A stretch of 49,969 bases of DNA from JAOTVV01 sp041602035 (GTDB taxonomy: Bacteria; Gemmatimonadota; Gemmatimonadetes; Gemmatimonadales; GWC2-71-9), in NCBI GenBank assembly GCA_041602035.1, contig JBFIHA010000020.1, forward strand, positions 1 through 49,969. Direction: 5' to 3'. The position numbers and the translations under genes are program-made. Positions 16,404 through 25,320 of the stretch are shown piece after piece. Numbering within the stretch: the stretch's first letter is position 1; every line of letters begins with the position of its first letter. The notes under the pieces are model-generated. The model was not told where the DNA came from. It did no database searches and saw only the letters and a list, made by a program, of their open reading frames with translations.

Positions 16404-18608
16404 TCACGCCTCCGATCGGGCTTCCCAGTCCGCGTAGATCCCTCCGCTCGAGGCCGGATAGTCGATGCGATTGTGGAACGCGCCGCCCAGCACGCGAATG
16501 AACTCGTTCCGCGCGCGGGAGAGTTGTGCCATGGTCAGCGGCGCCTCCTCCATCTGTCCCACGGAGATGCGATGCTCGATGATGTGCTCGATGACATCGT
16601 TCAGTTTCTCGGGCGTCGGGTCGTCGAGCACGCGCACCGCCGCCTCGACGCCGTCCGCCAGCATGGCCACGGCGGTTTCGACCGACCGCGGTTTCGGTCC
16701 GGGATACCGGAACTCGTCCGCGTTGACCTTGTCCCCACTGTCCCGGTTTCTCGCCCGATCAAGGAAATACGTGATCTCCATCGTGCCGTGGTGCTCGGAG
16801 ATGAACTGCTTCACGACCGCCGGGAGCTTGTGCTCGTCGGCCAGCTGCAGCCCGTCGCGCACATGATTGCGCACGATGCCGGCTGACACTTCGGGTTTGA
16901 GCTTGTCGTGCGGGTTCGCCCCCGGCGACTGATTCTCCACGAAGAACTGCGGCTTCTTCACCTTGCCGACATCGTGGTAGTAGCACCCGACCCTCGCCAG
17001 CAGGCCGTGGGCCCCGATGGCGTTGCAGGCGGCCTCGCACAGGTTCGCCATGGAGACACTGTGGGCGTACGTGCCTGGCGCCTCCGTTGCCAGGCGCCTG
17101 AGCAGCGGCCGATCGGGGTCGGAAAGCTCGAGCAGCGTGAGGTCGGTCGTGAGCCCGCCGACAGATTCGAATGCCGGGAGGAGCGCCGACACCAGCGCCG
17201 CCGATGCCACCGCATTCAGGCCCCCTCGGATGCCCGTGACCCCGATATCGGCCAGCGACCAGTCCATTCGAAGGCCAACGGCCAGCCCCGCCAACAGGTA
17301 GCCCACGGTCACCAGCGCCCCGGCAAGCAGAAACTGATCGCGTCGCCGCACGTTGCGTACGCTCACCGCCGCCACCACGCCACCCACGAGGGCGATGAAC
17401 TGCGCGTCGGTGTCGTACACCGCCTGTGAGGCGATCAACACGGCGAGCACCATAGCGCCGACCATCGCGACCCGCCCTCGAAACAGTGCCGTCAGCAGCA
17501 TCGCCGCGAACGGCACCGGGATCAGCTCCGGCGCATCGGCAATGAACCGTTGAAGAATCGCCGCCCCCACGATGACGATGGCGAAGAAGAGGCTCAGCAC
17601 CACCATCTGCCGTACACTCTCGTAGATCGCAGGGCGGTAAAACATCAAGAGGAGCCAGAACATGGCCAGGAGCAGCGCGTTCGTCAGGATCTGGCCCGCC
17701 GTCCCCCCGAAGCGCCCGTCGCCGCTGCCACCGCGCTGCAGCACCTCCCTTCGAAGAGCGAACAACCGCTCCTCGACCGCCGGCGTGACCACCTCGTTCG
17801 CATCGATGATTCGCTCGTTGGCGCGCACACTGTCCTTGACCGAGTCGACCGCGGCCCTCGCCAGCTCCCGCTCCCGTGCCGACGCCGCCACATTCTTGAC
17901 CAGGGTCGGCTCGGCGAGCTGCGTGACCAACTTGAGAAACAGGAGATCCCCGACTGACGAGTTTGGATCCGGGTGGTACGCGTTGCGGCGGTTTCCGAGC
18001 TGCTCCAGCACGCGGATGGTGTCCCGACGAGCCGTGCTCTCGGAGCCGTTGCGCCGCACCATGATGAACTGTGCGGTCTCGCTCTCCACTTCGGCTGAGG
18101 ACGCCACGCCCTGTCGCAGCTCACGCCTGAGCAGCTGCTTCGTCGCATCCCGAAACGAGGACAGACGTCGGCCCGTCCCCATGTACTCTGCCTCCTCGGT
18201 CGTCAGGCGAACATTGAACGCCTGGCCCGCCTCGATCCGCTCGGCCGGTGCCTGCGCCCGAGCGAGTCTGGCAAACAGCGAGTCGACTTTCGCGACCACC
18301 GAATCCGCGCGGCGAGGCCGGTGGTCGTAGATGGGCAGGACAGCCGCCTCGTAGGCGCGCTGCTCGGATTCCATCTCCGCGGGCGATTTGAGGACGAGGA
18401 ACCCGAATGGCGCGATGACTTCGTTCTTCGCGACGTCGCCAGCCTGCAGCACTGGGCTCTCGAACCCGCTCGCGAACGGATACGCCACGTAGGTCAGGAG
18501 CGCCAACGCGGCCAGGAGCCCCCACCGCAGGGCGTGAAACGCAATCTCCTTGGGGAACTGACTGGGCATCAGCTCCAGGTTCAGCGTGGATCGCCCGCGC
18601 TCCCTCAT
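16404..18608 (-). CDS. 7TM-HD (PgpH-type) cyclic-di-AMP phosphodiesterase
   Basis: 734 residues. After a basic start and one membrane helix (about 28-46) comes a large extracytoplasmic domain (about 50-290) with the AGDVAKNEVIAPFGFLV entry. A bundle of about seven membrane helices follows, then a cytoplasmic HD domain: PGTYAHSVSMANLCEAACNAIG, YYHDVGKVKKPQFFVENQ, HKLPAVVKQFISEHHGT and the VEAAVRVLDDPTPEKL tail. PgpH proteins hydrolyse c-di-AMP in other bacteria; no diadenylate cyclase is seen in this window, so the substrate is inferred. The ATG at 18608 overlaps the phoH stop (ATGA). Confidence 0.92.
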   Translation of the reverse strand: MRERGRSTLNLELMPSQFPKEIAFHALRWGLLAALALLTYVAYPFASGFESPVLQAGDVAKNEVIAPFGFLVLKSPAEMESEQRAYEAAVLPIYDHRPRRADSVVAKVDSLFARLARAQAPAERIEAGQAFNVRLTTEEAEYMGTGRRLSSFRDATKQLLRRELRQGVASSAEVESETAQFIMVRRNGSESTARRDTIRVLEQLGNRRNAYHPDPNSSVGDLLFLKLVTQLAEPTLVKNVAASARERELARAAVDSVKDSVRANERIIDANEVVTPAVEERLFALRREVLQRGGSGDGRFGGTAGQILTNALLLAMFWLLLMFYRPAIYESVRQMVVLSLFFAIVIVGAAILQRFIADAPELIPVPFAAMLLTALFRGRVAMVGAMVLAVLIASQAVYDTDAQFIALVGGVVAAVSVRNVRRRDQFLLAGALVTVGYLLAGLAVGLRMDWSLADIGVTGIRGGLNAVASAALVSALLPAFESVGGLTTDLTLLELSDPDRPLLRRLATEAPGTYAHSVSMANLCEAACNAIGAHGLLARVGCYYHDVGKVKKPQFFVENQSPGANPHDKLKPEVSAGIVRNHVRDGLQLADEHKLPAVVKQFISEHHGTMEITYFLDRARNRDSGDKVNADEFRYPGPKPRSVETAVAMLADGVEAAVRVLDDPTPEKLNDVIEHIIEHRISVGQMEEAPLTMAQLSRARNEFIRVLGGAFHNRIDYPASSGGIYADWEARSEA

Positions 18609-19558
18609 GCGTCCTCGTCCTCCGCGTAGGCACGGATGATCTCCCGGACCAGCCGGTGCCGCACGACGTCACGATCATCCAGGTAACAGAATGCGACGCC
18701 GTCGATTCCCGGTAGAATCCTTTCGACCTGAATCAGGCCCGATTCCTCGCGTTGCGGCAGGTCGATTTGCGTCTTGTCCCCTACGATAACCGCCCGCGAG
18801 TTCAGACCCAAACGCGTGAGGAACATCTTCATCTGCATGCCGGTCACGTTTTGCGCCTCATCGAGGATGACGAAGGCGTCTTGCAGCGTACGACCGCGCA
18901 TGTAGCCGAGTGGGGCGATCTCGATCGTGCGCGTTTCCAGCGCCCGCTGGATCCGGTCGAACGGCATCATGTCTTCGAGGGCATCGTACAGCGGCCGAAG
19001 GTAGGGATCGACCTTCGCCTGAAGGTCGCCCGGGAGGAAGCCGAGCCGCTCGCCGGCCTCCACCGCGGGTCGTGCCAAGACCAGGCGGCGTACCCGCTTT
19101 CGGGTCAGCGACTCCACCCCCATCGCCACAGCGAGATACGTCTTCCCTGTCCCGGCCGGACCGATCCCGATCACGATCTCGTTCTCCCGCATCGCGGCGA
19201 CGTAGTCGCGCTGCCCGGGAGACTTGGGCTGCACGGCCCTGCGCATGCCCGGCAGCGCGATCCGAAAGTCGCCGTTGCTGATGGCCTGCGAGCTGTCAAC
19301 CCCATTGGTGATCAGCCGCCGCACGTCGTCCTGGCTCAGCAGCTCTCCGAGCCGGGCGAGTTCGACCATGGCCGTGGCGATTCGCGACGCGCGCTCGACG
19401 GCTTCGAGCTCGCCCGACAACGTGAGCTGTTCCCCACGAAGCGTGACCCGCGCTCCGCTTCCCTCCTCGAGCACCACGAGATTGCCGTCGTTCACGCCGG
19501 CCAGCGCGAGCGGGTCCGCGCCCTCGATGGAGATCCGGTGGGTAACCTTGTCGTTCAT
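18605..19558 (-). CDS. phoH: PhoH-family ATPase
   Basis: 317 residues. The P-loop GIGPAGTGKTYLAVA lies at about 132-146, and the Walker B is FVILDEAQNVT, followed by SRAVIVGDKTQIDLP. The start (HRISIEGADPLALAGVNDGNLVVLEE) matches the PhoH-like/YbeZ N-terminal domain. YbeZ partners YbeY in rRNA processing, which is encoded two genes downstream. The ATG at 19558 forms an ATGA overlap with the aspS stop, so synthesis is coupled to aspartyl-tRNA synthetase. Confidence 0.95.
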   Translation of the reverse strand: MNDKVTHRISIEGADPLALAGVNDGNLVVLEEGSGARVTLRGEQLTLSGELEAVERASRIATAMVELARLGELLSQDDVRRLITNGVDSSQAISNGDFRIALPGMRRAVQPKSPGQRDYVAAMRENEIVIGIGPAGTGKTYLAVAMGVESLTRKRVRRLVLARPAVEAGERLGFLPGDLQAKVDPYLRPLYDALEDMMPFDRIQRALETRTIEIAPLGYMRGRTLQDAFVILDEAQNVTGMQMKMFLTRLGLNSRAVIVGDKTQIDLPQREESGLIQVERILPGIDGVAFCYLDDRDVVRHRLVREIIRAYAEDEDA

Positions 19559-21330
19559 GGGCGATCGACCGCGATGCCGAGCTCGCGCAGCTCGGCGGGA
19601 TCAACGGTGGTCGGCGCCTCTTCGAACAACGCGCGCGCCGCCGTCGTCTTGGGGAACGCAATGACGTCGCGCAGGCTCTCGGCTCCGGCCAGGAGCATGA
19701 CCACGCGGTCGAAGCCCACGGCGAAGCCGCCGTGCGGCGGGGCGCCGGCACGCAGCGCGCGAAGCAGAAACCCGAATCGCCGTTGCGCCTCGGCCTCGCC
19801 CATGCCCAGCAGATCGAAGACCGCCAGCTGGACGCGCGGATCGGTGATCCGGATCGAGCCGCTCCCCAGTTCATTGCCGTTGTACACGAGATCGTAGTGC
19901 AGCGCGCGTACACCGTCCCGCTCGCCGGCCAGCATCCGTTCCAGATCCGCCGGATCCGGCGAGGTGAACGGGTGGTGTGCCACGGTCCACGCGTCGGTGT
20001 CGGGATCGCGCTCGAACAGAGGGAACTGGTCCACCCACAAGAATGCGTGCTCTCCGTGTCGCACGAGATCCAGTGCGCGCGCGACCTGGCGCCGCACCGT
20101 GTCGAGGGCCGGCCCCGTCACGGCGTCCCGTCCGGCCGCGGCCAGCAGGAGGTCGCCATCGGCCAGGCGGGCCGACTCGGGCGTGAGACCGTCGAGCTTG
20201 GCGAGCGGTCCCGTGAGGTTTCCCCCCAGATGCTTCAGGCTGGCCAGCCCGCCGGCTCCGGCCTGCTTCGCCGACGCGGTCAACCCGTCCAGCTGCTTCC
20301 GGCTGAGGGCCGCTCCGCCGGGTACGCGGATGCCTCGGACGCGTCCGCCCCGGGACCGGGCGTCGTCGAACGCCGCAAACCCGCGTCCGGTGAGCTGCTC
20401 CGACAGATCCTCCAGCTCCAGTCCGAACCGTCGATCGGGTTTGTCGGTCCCATAGCGATCGAGCACTTCGGCATAGGCCAACCGAGGAAACGGACCAGCG
20501 ACCGTGTGCCCGCCCTCGTCCCACAGTGATACGAACAGCTCCTCCAAAACACCATACACGTCTTCAGCCGTGACGAATGATGCCTCGATGTCGATCTGTG
20601 TGAACTCCGGCTGACGGTCCGCGCGGAGATCCTCGTCGCGGAAGCACCGGGCGAGCTGGAAGTAGCGGTCGAACCCCGACACCATCAGCAGCTGCTTGTA
20701 GAGCTGAGGTGATTGGGGTAGGGCGTAGAACTGCCCCCGATGCACGCGGGACGGCACCAGATAGTCTCGCGCGCCTTCCGGCGTGGGCTTGGTGAGCACG
20801 GGGGTCTCGACCTCGTAGAACCCCTGGGCCGAGAGCGCCGCGCGGGCCCGCTGCAGCAGGCGATGCCGCAACGCAATGTTGCGTTGCAGTTCCGCACGCC
20901 TGAGATCGAGGTGCCGATGCATGAGGCGCAGCTCCTCTGCCGGGAGGTCCTCACCCTTCGTCCGCCACACCGGGATGGGGAGCGCCTCCAACTGCGCGGG
21001 GCCGACCACTCGGATGTGCCGGCCCAAGACCTCGACGTCACCCGTCACCATCTCCGGATTGCGGGCGGAGTCGGGGCGGAGGCGAACATCCCCCTCGACC
21101 AGGACCACCGATTCCGTCGTGACGTCGATCGCCACCTCCAACGTGTCGGGCGACGACCAATCCGGCCCGAACGAGACCTGGACCAGCCCATCACGATCTC
21201 GGAGGTCGAGAAAGATCAGACCCCCCAGATCACGCCGGCGATGCACCCATCCCCCAAGGCGAACCCGGTTGCCCGCATGCTCGGCTCGAAGGGCCCCGCA
21301 GCGGTGGGTGCGTAGTGTTGTCGCGCTCAT
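19555..21330 (-). CDS. aspS: Aspartate--tRNA ligase
   Basis: 591 residues, the size of bacterial-type AspRS. An N-terminal OB-fold carries GGWVHRRRDLGGLIFLDLRDR. Class II motif 2 is in FRDEDLRADRQPEFTQIDIE and motif 3 is in GFAVGFDRVVMLL. A GAD insertion domain lies between. The ATG at 21330 was chosen from the MSATTLRTHRCGALR start typical of the family, with GGGAGG just upstream; longer in-frame starts add only non-conserved residues. Leu35 follows the RRD motif, where strictly non-discriminating AspRS usually has His, so charging of tRNA-Asn is less likely. This last point rests on one remembered residue. It is the first gene of the long leftward chain. Confidence 0.97.
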   Translation of the reverse strand: MSATTLRTHRCGALRAEHAGNRVRLGGWVHRRRDLGGLIFLDLRDRDGLVQVSFGPDWSSPDTLEVAIDVTTESVVLVEGDVRLRPDSARNPEMVTGDVEVLGRHIRVVGPAQLEALPIPVWRTKGEDLPAEELRLMHRHLDLRRAELQRNIALRHRLLQRARAALSAQGFYEVETPVLTKPTPEGARDYLVPSRVHRGQFYALPQSPQLYKQLLMVSGFDRYFQLARCFRDEDLRADRQPEFTQIDIEASFVTAEDVYGVLEELFVSLWDEGGHTVAGPFPRLAYAEVLDRYGTDKPDRRFGLELEDLSEQLTGRGFAAFDDARSRGGRVRGIRVPGGAALSRKQLDGLTASAKQAGAGGLASLKHLGGNLTGPLAKLDGLTPESARLADGDLLLAAAGRDAVTGPALDTVRRQVARALDLVRHGEHAFLWVDQFPLFERDPDTDAWTVAHHPFTSPDPADLERMLAGERDGVRALHYDLVYNGNELGSGSIRITDPRVQLAVFDLLGMGEAEAQRRFGFLLRALRAGAPPHGGFAVGFDRVVMLLAGAESLRDVIAFPKTTAARALFEEAPTTVDPAELRELGIAVDRP

Positions 21331-21573
21331 TGGCCTCCCGTTGGGCTCCGGGCGCTGAGACGCCGACCCGAGCGCACCCACCACCGGCCCGAGTCCACGG
21401 GGTGCCGGCTCGGAATGGAAGCCTGGAAGGGAAGCGGAGGGACGCCCGGTGAATCGCGCCCAGCGGTTGGGGTGATCCCGTCTCTCAAGAGGAGCGAGGG
21501 CTCCTGATGGGGCCGTTTGGTCGAATTCTCAATGGCTTGCGGACCACCCAAGTCTCGTCGCTGGTTGAACATA

Positions 21574-22548
21574 ATGGCGCTGAGAAGGGGCAGCAAGCTG
21601 CGCCTTGACACGATCTCCGGAGCCGGCAAACCTTCGGTCGTGCCGCGCACCGTGACCCTGCTGGTGCCAGCGATCCTCCTGGCGCCGCTCCCTGCCTTGT
21701 CCCAGGCTCCGCCCTCGGCCGGCTTATGGCGCGTTGCGGCCGGGGCCCTGGCGCGCCCCGCCCCGCTCCACCGCGGGGCGACCGGGACATTCTGGAACCC
21801 GGGCGCGATGGGGAGCACGGATTCGATCTCCGGCCTCCGTATCGGCGCTCAGGTCATGCAGACCTCCAACGTTCTCGGGGTCTCGGGCATCCTGTTTGGC
21901 GGCAGTCTTCCCGTCGCAGCCGGGGTTCGGGCGAGCGCCGTGCTGGGCCGGATGCAGGTGCGGGATCTCGTGCGGACGACGACGTCGCCCGACGGCGAGG
22001 AGGGATCGATTCCGGTGTACGAGCAGCTCGTTGGCGTGGGTGTGAGTGCGGGCGTGCCGTGGATCGACATCGGAGCGACCCTGTTGCTCCACGACTCGCG
22101 GTTCGACGTGATCGACGAGCAGGGAGTCACGCTCGATCTGGGAATCAGGCTCGCACCGTGGCCACGCCTCCGCCTCGTGGCCGCGACGCACTTGCTTCCT
22201 ATCAGCTTCTCGAATCAACCCTCGACGGACTACTTTGCCGCCGCCGAATACCGCGTGGTCGATCGGATCGAGCTCACCGGTGTCGCCACGGCGCTCACGG
22301 CTCGGTACGGATTCACTTTGCGGGCGTCCGGCGATCCCGAGCACACGCTCGGGTTCGGCGCCGTGTTCAGCGAGCGGCTGTTGGTCGATGCCGCGCTGAC
22401 CGCGGAGTCGGGATACGGAAGCCGCCACTGGCGACCCGCCGTCGCCGTCGGCTTCCGATTCGGCGCCTACCTGGTCTCGCTCGCTCATGGGTTCGGTCTC
22501 AACGATCTCGGGGGCACGTTCCGCATCGGACTCGACATCGAGCCGTGA
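21574..22548 (+). CDS. Putative outer-membrane beta-barrel protein (PorV/PorQ-like)
   Basis: Up to 324 residues. After a basic N-terminus comes a signal-peptide-like stretch (VPRTVTLLVPAILLAPLPALSQA), then repeated short amphipathic strands with alternating hydrophobic residues and a terminal IGLDIEP. The NPGAMG motif after the signal sequence and the barrel-like pattern recall PorV/PorQ or UPF0164 outer-membrane proteins. No specific function can be given. The start is uncertain: ATG at 21574 lacks a clear ribosome site, while GTG at 21640 would give a shorter, more standard signal peptide. Its stop overlaps the rlmN start (GTGA). Confidence 0.65.
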   Translation: MALRRGSKLRLDTISGAGKPSVVPRTVTLLVPAILLAPLPALSQAPPSAGLWRVAAGALARPAPLHRGATGTFWNPGAMGSTDSISGLRIGAQVMQTSNVLGVSGILFGGSLPVAAGVRASAVLGRMQVRDLVRTTTSPDGEEGSIPVYEQLVGVGVSAGVPWIDIGATLLLHDSRFDVIDEQGVTLDLGIRLAPWPRLRLVAATHLLPISFSNQPSTDYFAAAEYRVVDRIELTGVATALTARYGFTLRASGDPEHTLGFGAVFSERLLVDAALTAESGYGSRHWRPAVAVGFRFGAYLVSLAHGFGLNDLGGTFRIGLDIEP

Positions 22549-23615
22549 GCGATCAGCTCCTGAACCTCACCCCCGACGCGGCAGCCACCGCGCTGGAGGA
22601 TTGGCTCCGCGATCGCGGCGAAGCGGCCTACCGAGTGCGCCAGATCGTGCCGCGGCTGTGGCAGCGACCCATTGCCTCCTGGAGCGAGGCCACCGATCTG
22701 CCGCTTGCCCTTCGCGATGCCCTGGAGACGACGTGGCCCCTGGCGCGTCCCATCCAGCGGGCGCGCCAGACGTCGCGCGATGGGACGATCAAGTTCCTCT
22801 GGGAGTTCCCCGACGGTGACGCGGTGGAATCAGTGCTGATCCCCGAGGGTCGGCGCCGCACGCTGTGCATTTCATCGCAGGCAGGGTGTGCCTTCGGATG
22901 CGTCTTCTGCGCCACCGGACGCATGGGATTCGTTCGCCATCTGGCCCCGTGGGAGATCGTGGCCCAGGTCCGGGAGCTGGCGCTCGATCCTGGGCTCGGC
23001 CTGCCGACCAGCGTCGTGTTCATGGGCATGGGAGAACCGCTGCACAACTGGAAGGCCGTCGATCGGGCGCTGACCATCCTCAACGCGCCGGCTGGGTTTG
23101 GCATCGGCGCCCGGCACATCACTGTGAGCACGGTGGGACTCGTGCCGGCTCTCGAGCTGCTGGCCGCGCGCCGCGAGCAGTTTCGCGTCGCGCTGTCCCT
23201 GCACGCGGCCGACCCGGTCACGCGGCGCTCGCTGATGCCGGTGGAACGCAAGTATCCGCTCGCCGACGTCATGGTCGTCCTGGGGCGGTTCCCCAAGCGG
23301 GTCACGCTCGAATACGTAATGATCGACGGGATCAACGACGGCGACCGCGATCTGCGGGCGTTAGGGAACCTCGCGCGTTCCTCCGGTGCGCTCGTCAACC
23401 TGCTGCCGCTGCATCCGGGTGGAGCGCCCGGCTATCGCCCCACACCCCACGCCCGCATTGCGGCCTTTGCCGCTGGGCTCGGCGCCCAGGGTGTGACCGT
23501 CACCGTCCGGCGGAGCCGCGGGCTGGACATCAGTGCGGCGTGCGGCCAACTACGGCTCGAGACCGACCAGCTCGGCAGCGTCTCGCCCGAGATGGACGCT
23601 CACGTCGAGGAGTAG
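22545..23615 (+). CDS. rlmN: Dual-specificity 23S rRNA/tRNA adenine-C2 methyltransferase RlmN
   Basis: 356 residues. A radical-SAM CxxxCxxC cluster is formed by Cys115, Cys119 and Cys122 in SQAGCAFGCVFCATG. Other RlmN marks are VVFMGMGEPLHNW, ITVSTVGLVPAL, LHAADPVTRRSLMPV and the C-terminal SRGLDISAACGQL, whose Cys333 should carry the methyl group. It methylates A2503 of 23S rRNA and A37 of some tRNAs. The GTG at 22545 overlaps the upstream stop by 4 bp. The last 66 bases overlap the convergent LytR_C gene on the opposite strand. Confidence 0.96.
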   Translation: MSDQLLNLTPDAAATALEDWLRDRGEAAYRVRQIVPRLWQRPIASWSEATDLPLALRDALETTWPLARPIQRARQTSRDGTIKFLWEFPDGDAVESVLIPEGRRRTLCISSQAGCAFGCVFCATGRMGFVRHLAPWEIVAQVRELALDPGLGLPTSVVFMGMGEPLHNWKAVDRALTILNAPAGFGIGARHITVSTVGLVPALELLAARREQFRVALSLHAADPVTRRSLMPVERKYPLADVMVVLGRFPKRVTLEYVMIDGINDGDRDLRALGNLARSSGALVNLLPLHPGGAPGYRPTPHARIAAFAAGLGAQGVTVTVRRSRGLDISAACGQLRLETDQLGSVSPEMDAHVEE

Positions 23616-23954
23616 CGTCTGGTCCTCGGCCACGAGGACCTCGCCCAGCCCGAGGGCATCGCGCACCCGATGCGCGAATCGCAGGTCCCCGCGGCGAAGG
23701 TAGATTATCGTCGTCGTGAGGGTGTCGCTCGACCCGGTCCACACCGACACGACGTCGATGCCCCGTTCCCGAAGCCGTCCCGTCACCGCACGCGCCAGCC
23801 CATCGATGCCGGTCGCATTCACCACCTCGACCACGACACGCTCGCCCTCACCCGGGATCGCGTACGGACCGTCGGCCCCACGAGCGCGGTAGAGCCACCA
23901 TCCGGCACCCGCCGCGACGAGAAGAACGACGAGTGCGGCCCCTAGGCGCCGCAT
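23550..23954 (-). CDS. LytR_C-domain membrane protein
   Basis: 134 residues: one N-terminal membrane anchor (MRRLGAALVVLLVAAGAGWWLY) followed by a LytR_C-type domain containing VVVEVVNATGIDGLARAVTGRLRERGIDVV and TTIIYLRRGDLRFAHRVRDALG. Such domains occur at the C-terminus of LytR/CpsA/Psr proteins, and also alone. The soluble part should face the periplasm. The role is unknown. The ATG at 23954 overlaps the YqeK-like gene by 13 bp, and the 3' end is antisense to the last 66 bases of rlmN. Confidence 0.82.
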   Translation of the reverse strand: MRRLGAALVVLLVAAGAGWWLYRARGADGPYAIPGEGERVVVEVVNATGIDGLARAVTGRLRERGIDVVSVWTGSSDTLTTTIIYLRRGDLRFAHRVRDALGLGEVLVAEDQTLLLDVSVHLGRDAAELVGLEP

Positions 23955-24493
23955 GTGAGCGCGTTCCAGAATTCGACTGTGTCGCGAAGGAGTGGATTGC
24001 CCCGGTGCACGTGGTACACAATGCGGGCCTGGGCCACGGAACGGAGTGCGTGGTCGGGATTCGAGGGCACTTGTGGCGCCAGCTCTCGAAGCTCCGCGGG
24101 CTGGTGGCGGCGTCCCGGCTCGAGGTAGTCCGCCATGTACAACATCCTCCCGACGCGATCCCACCCGGCGAAACCCACCGAGTGGTACCGAACGGCGTCG
24201 AGCACACCCTGGTCCCGTTCGCCGTGCCGCCGTGCCAGCTCGGCCGCCGCGGGCCCGTGTCTCAGCTTGTCGAGCCCCCACGCATCGGTCGCCAGGTCTC
24301 GCAACATCGCCCGTGGCGCGTCCTTCACGGCATCGTGGAACGCCGCCGCTCGCAGCCACCGGTCGAGCTCCGGACGATCCACCGCCATTACGTCGCCCCA
24401 CGCGACCAGTAACGCACCCACCCGCTCGACGTGCGCGCGACGCGCGTCGCTCACCTGTGCCCAGGCGGGGAGGGCCAGCGAACCGGTAGACAT
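23942..24493 (-). CDS. YqeK-like HD-domain hydrolase
   Basis: 183 residues. HD-domain elements are RRAHVERVGALLVAWG, AAAFHDAVKDAP (the His-Asp pair), VRYHSVGFAGWD and MLYMADYLEPGR, in the order seen in YqeK, a symmetrical diadenosine-tetraphosphatase. ATG at 24493 was chosen over the in-frame GTG at 24508 because a GGAG lies 5 nt before it and it shares one base with the folK stop. Usual YqeK neighbours (nadD, rsfS) are absent here, so the exact substrate is less sure than the fold. Confidence 0.82.
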   Translation of the reverse strand: MSTGSLALPAWAQVSDARRAHVERVGALLVAWGDVMAVDRPELDRWLRAAAFHDAVKDAPRAMLRDLATDAWGLDKLRHGPAAAELARRHGERDQGVLDAVRYHSVGFAGWDRVGRMLYMADYLEPGRRHQPAELRELAPQVPSNPDHALRSVAQARIVYHVHRGNPLLRDTVEFWNALTCGA

Positions 24494-24954
24494 CAGGTCT
24501 CCGGCCACCCGTCAGACACATGGGGAGCCAATGCTGCCAACCCATCGCGCCAGAAGGGTCGGTTGGCCAGTTCGGGATGAGGAATTTGCAGGTCTGGCGC
24601 GTCGACGACGCGCTCACCAAATCGCACGATGTCGAGATCCAGCGTTCGGGGACCCCACCGCTGTTCGCGTGCGCGCTCCCTTCCCGCATCCAGTTCGATC
24701 TGCTGACATCGGTGGAGCAGCTCGTGCGGGGTGAGACGGGTCCGGAGCAGCACCATCTGGTTCAGATACGCCGCCTGGTCCGCGGGGCCAAGGGGATCGG
24801 TTTCCTGCACCGCCGAGGCGGCAACGACCTCGGTGCTCGGGAGCTCACCCAGACGGGCACGCGCCAAACCCAAGGCGGCGTGACGGTCCCCCAGATTCGA
24901 GCCAAGCGCCACGTAGGCCCACTCAGGCGCGTGGGATCGCTCGGTCTCGCTCAA
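24493..24954 (-). CDS. folK: 2-amino-4-hydroxy-6-hydroxymethyldihydropteridine pyrophosphokinase
   Basis: 153 residues, with the HPPK landmarks AYVALGSNLGDR at the start, the NQMVLLRTRLTPHELL segment and RWGPRTLDLDIVRFG, which holds the two Mg2+-binding aspartates. It transfers pyrophosphate from ATP to the pterin in folate synthesis. The start is a TTG at 24954, supported by GAGG six bases upstream; no other start leaves the ALGSN motif intact. The gene overlaps folB by 32 bp. Confidence 0.95.
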   Translation of the reverse strand: MSETERSHAPEWAYVALGSNLGDRHAALGLARARLGELPSTEVVAASAVQETDPLGPADQAAYLNQMVLLRTRLTPHELLHRCQQIELDAGRERAREQRWGPRTLDLDIVRFGERVVDAPDLQIPHPELANRPFWRDGLAALAPHVSDGWPET

Positions 24955-25303
24955 TCACGACCTCGACGTGGTCCAGGGGGCCGTCGATGGGTGCGTGGGG
25001 CTTGCGCGCCGCGACGCGGACCCGCTCAACGGGAGCGACCTGCAGGGCGCGGTCGGCGATCTTGGCACACAACGCTTCCAGGAGGCGATGGTGGCTGTGT
25101 CCGACGGTCTCGGCGACGATGTCGTAGAGCTGCCGGTAGTCCAGGAGGTCGCTTGGCGAGTCGGTCTCGCCCACGTTCTTCAAGGACAGCCAGACCGTGA
25201 GGTCGAGCTCGAGCGGTTGGGGGACGGATTCCTCGTGCGGCAGCAGACCCACCCGTGTGTGGAATCGCATGCCAATGAGCGAGATGCAGTCGCGTGCGGT
25301 CAC
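24923..25303 (-). CDS. folB: Dihydroneopterin aldolase
   Basis: 126 residues. FolB marks are RDCISLIGMRFHTRVGLLPHE near the start, LDYRQLYDIVAETV, LLEALCAKIADRAL and VRVAARKPHAPI near the end. It makes 6-hydroxymethyl-dihydropterin, the substrate of FolK encoded next. The GTG at 25303 has GGAAG seven bases upstream. The open frame reaches much further, but that part lies antiparallel-free within the HD-GYP gene and is not coding. It follows the HD-GYP gene with a 17-bp gap. Confidence 0.94.
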   Translation of the reverse strand: MTARDCISLIGMRFHTRVGLLPHEESVPQPLELDLTVWLSLKNVGETDSPSDLLDYRQLYDIVAETVGHSHHRLLEALCAKIADRALQVAPVERVRVAARKPHAPIDGPLDHVEVVIERDRAIPRA

Positions 25304-25320
25304 CGCCAAGCTTCCAGCAA

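Noticed and set aside
21331..21573. Possible T-box leader before aspS
   Set aside because: The gap is long enough and has a GGTGG-like stretch, but no T-box sequence (GGGTGGNACCGCG type) or terminator with T tract was found on the aspS strand.
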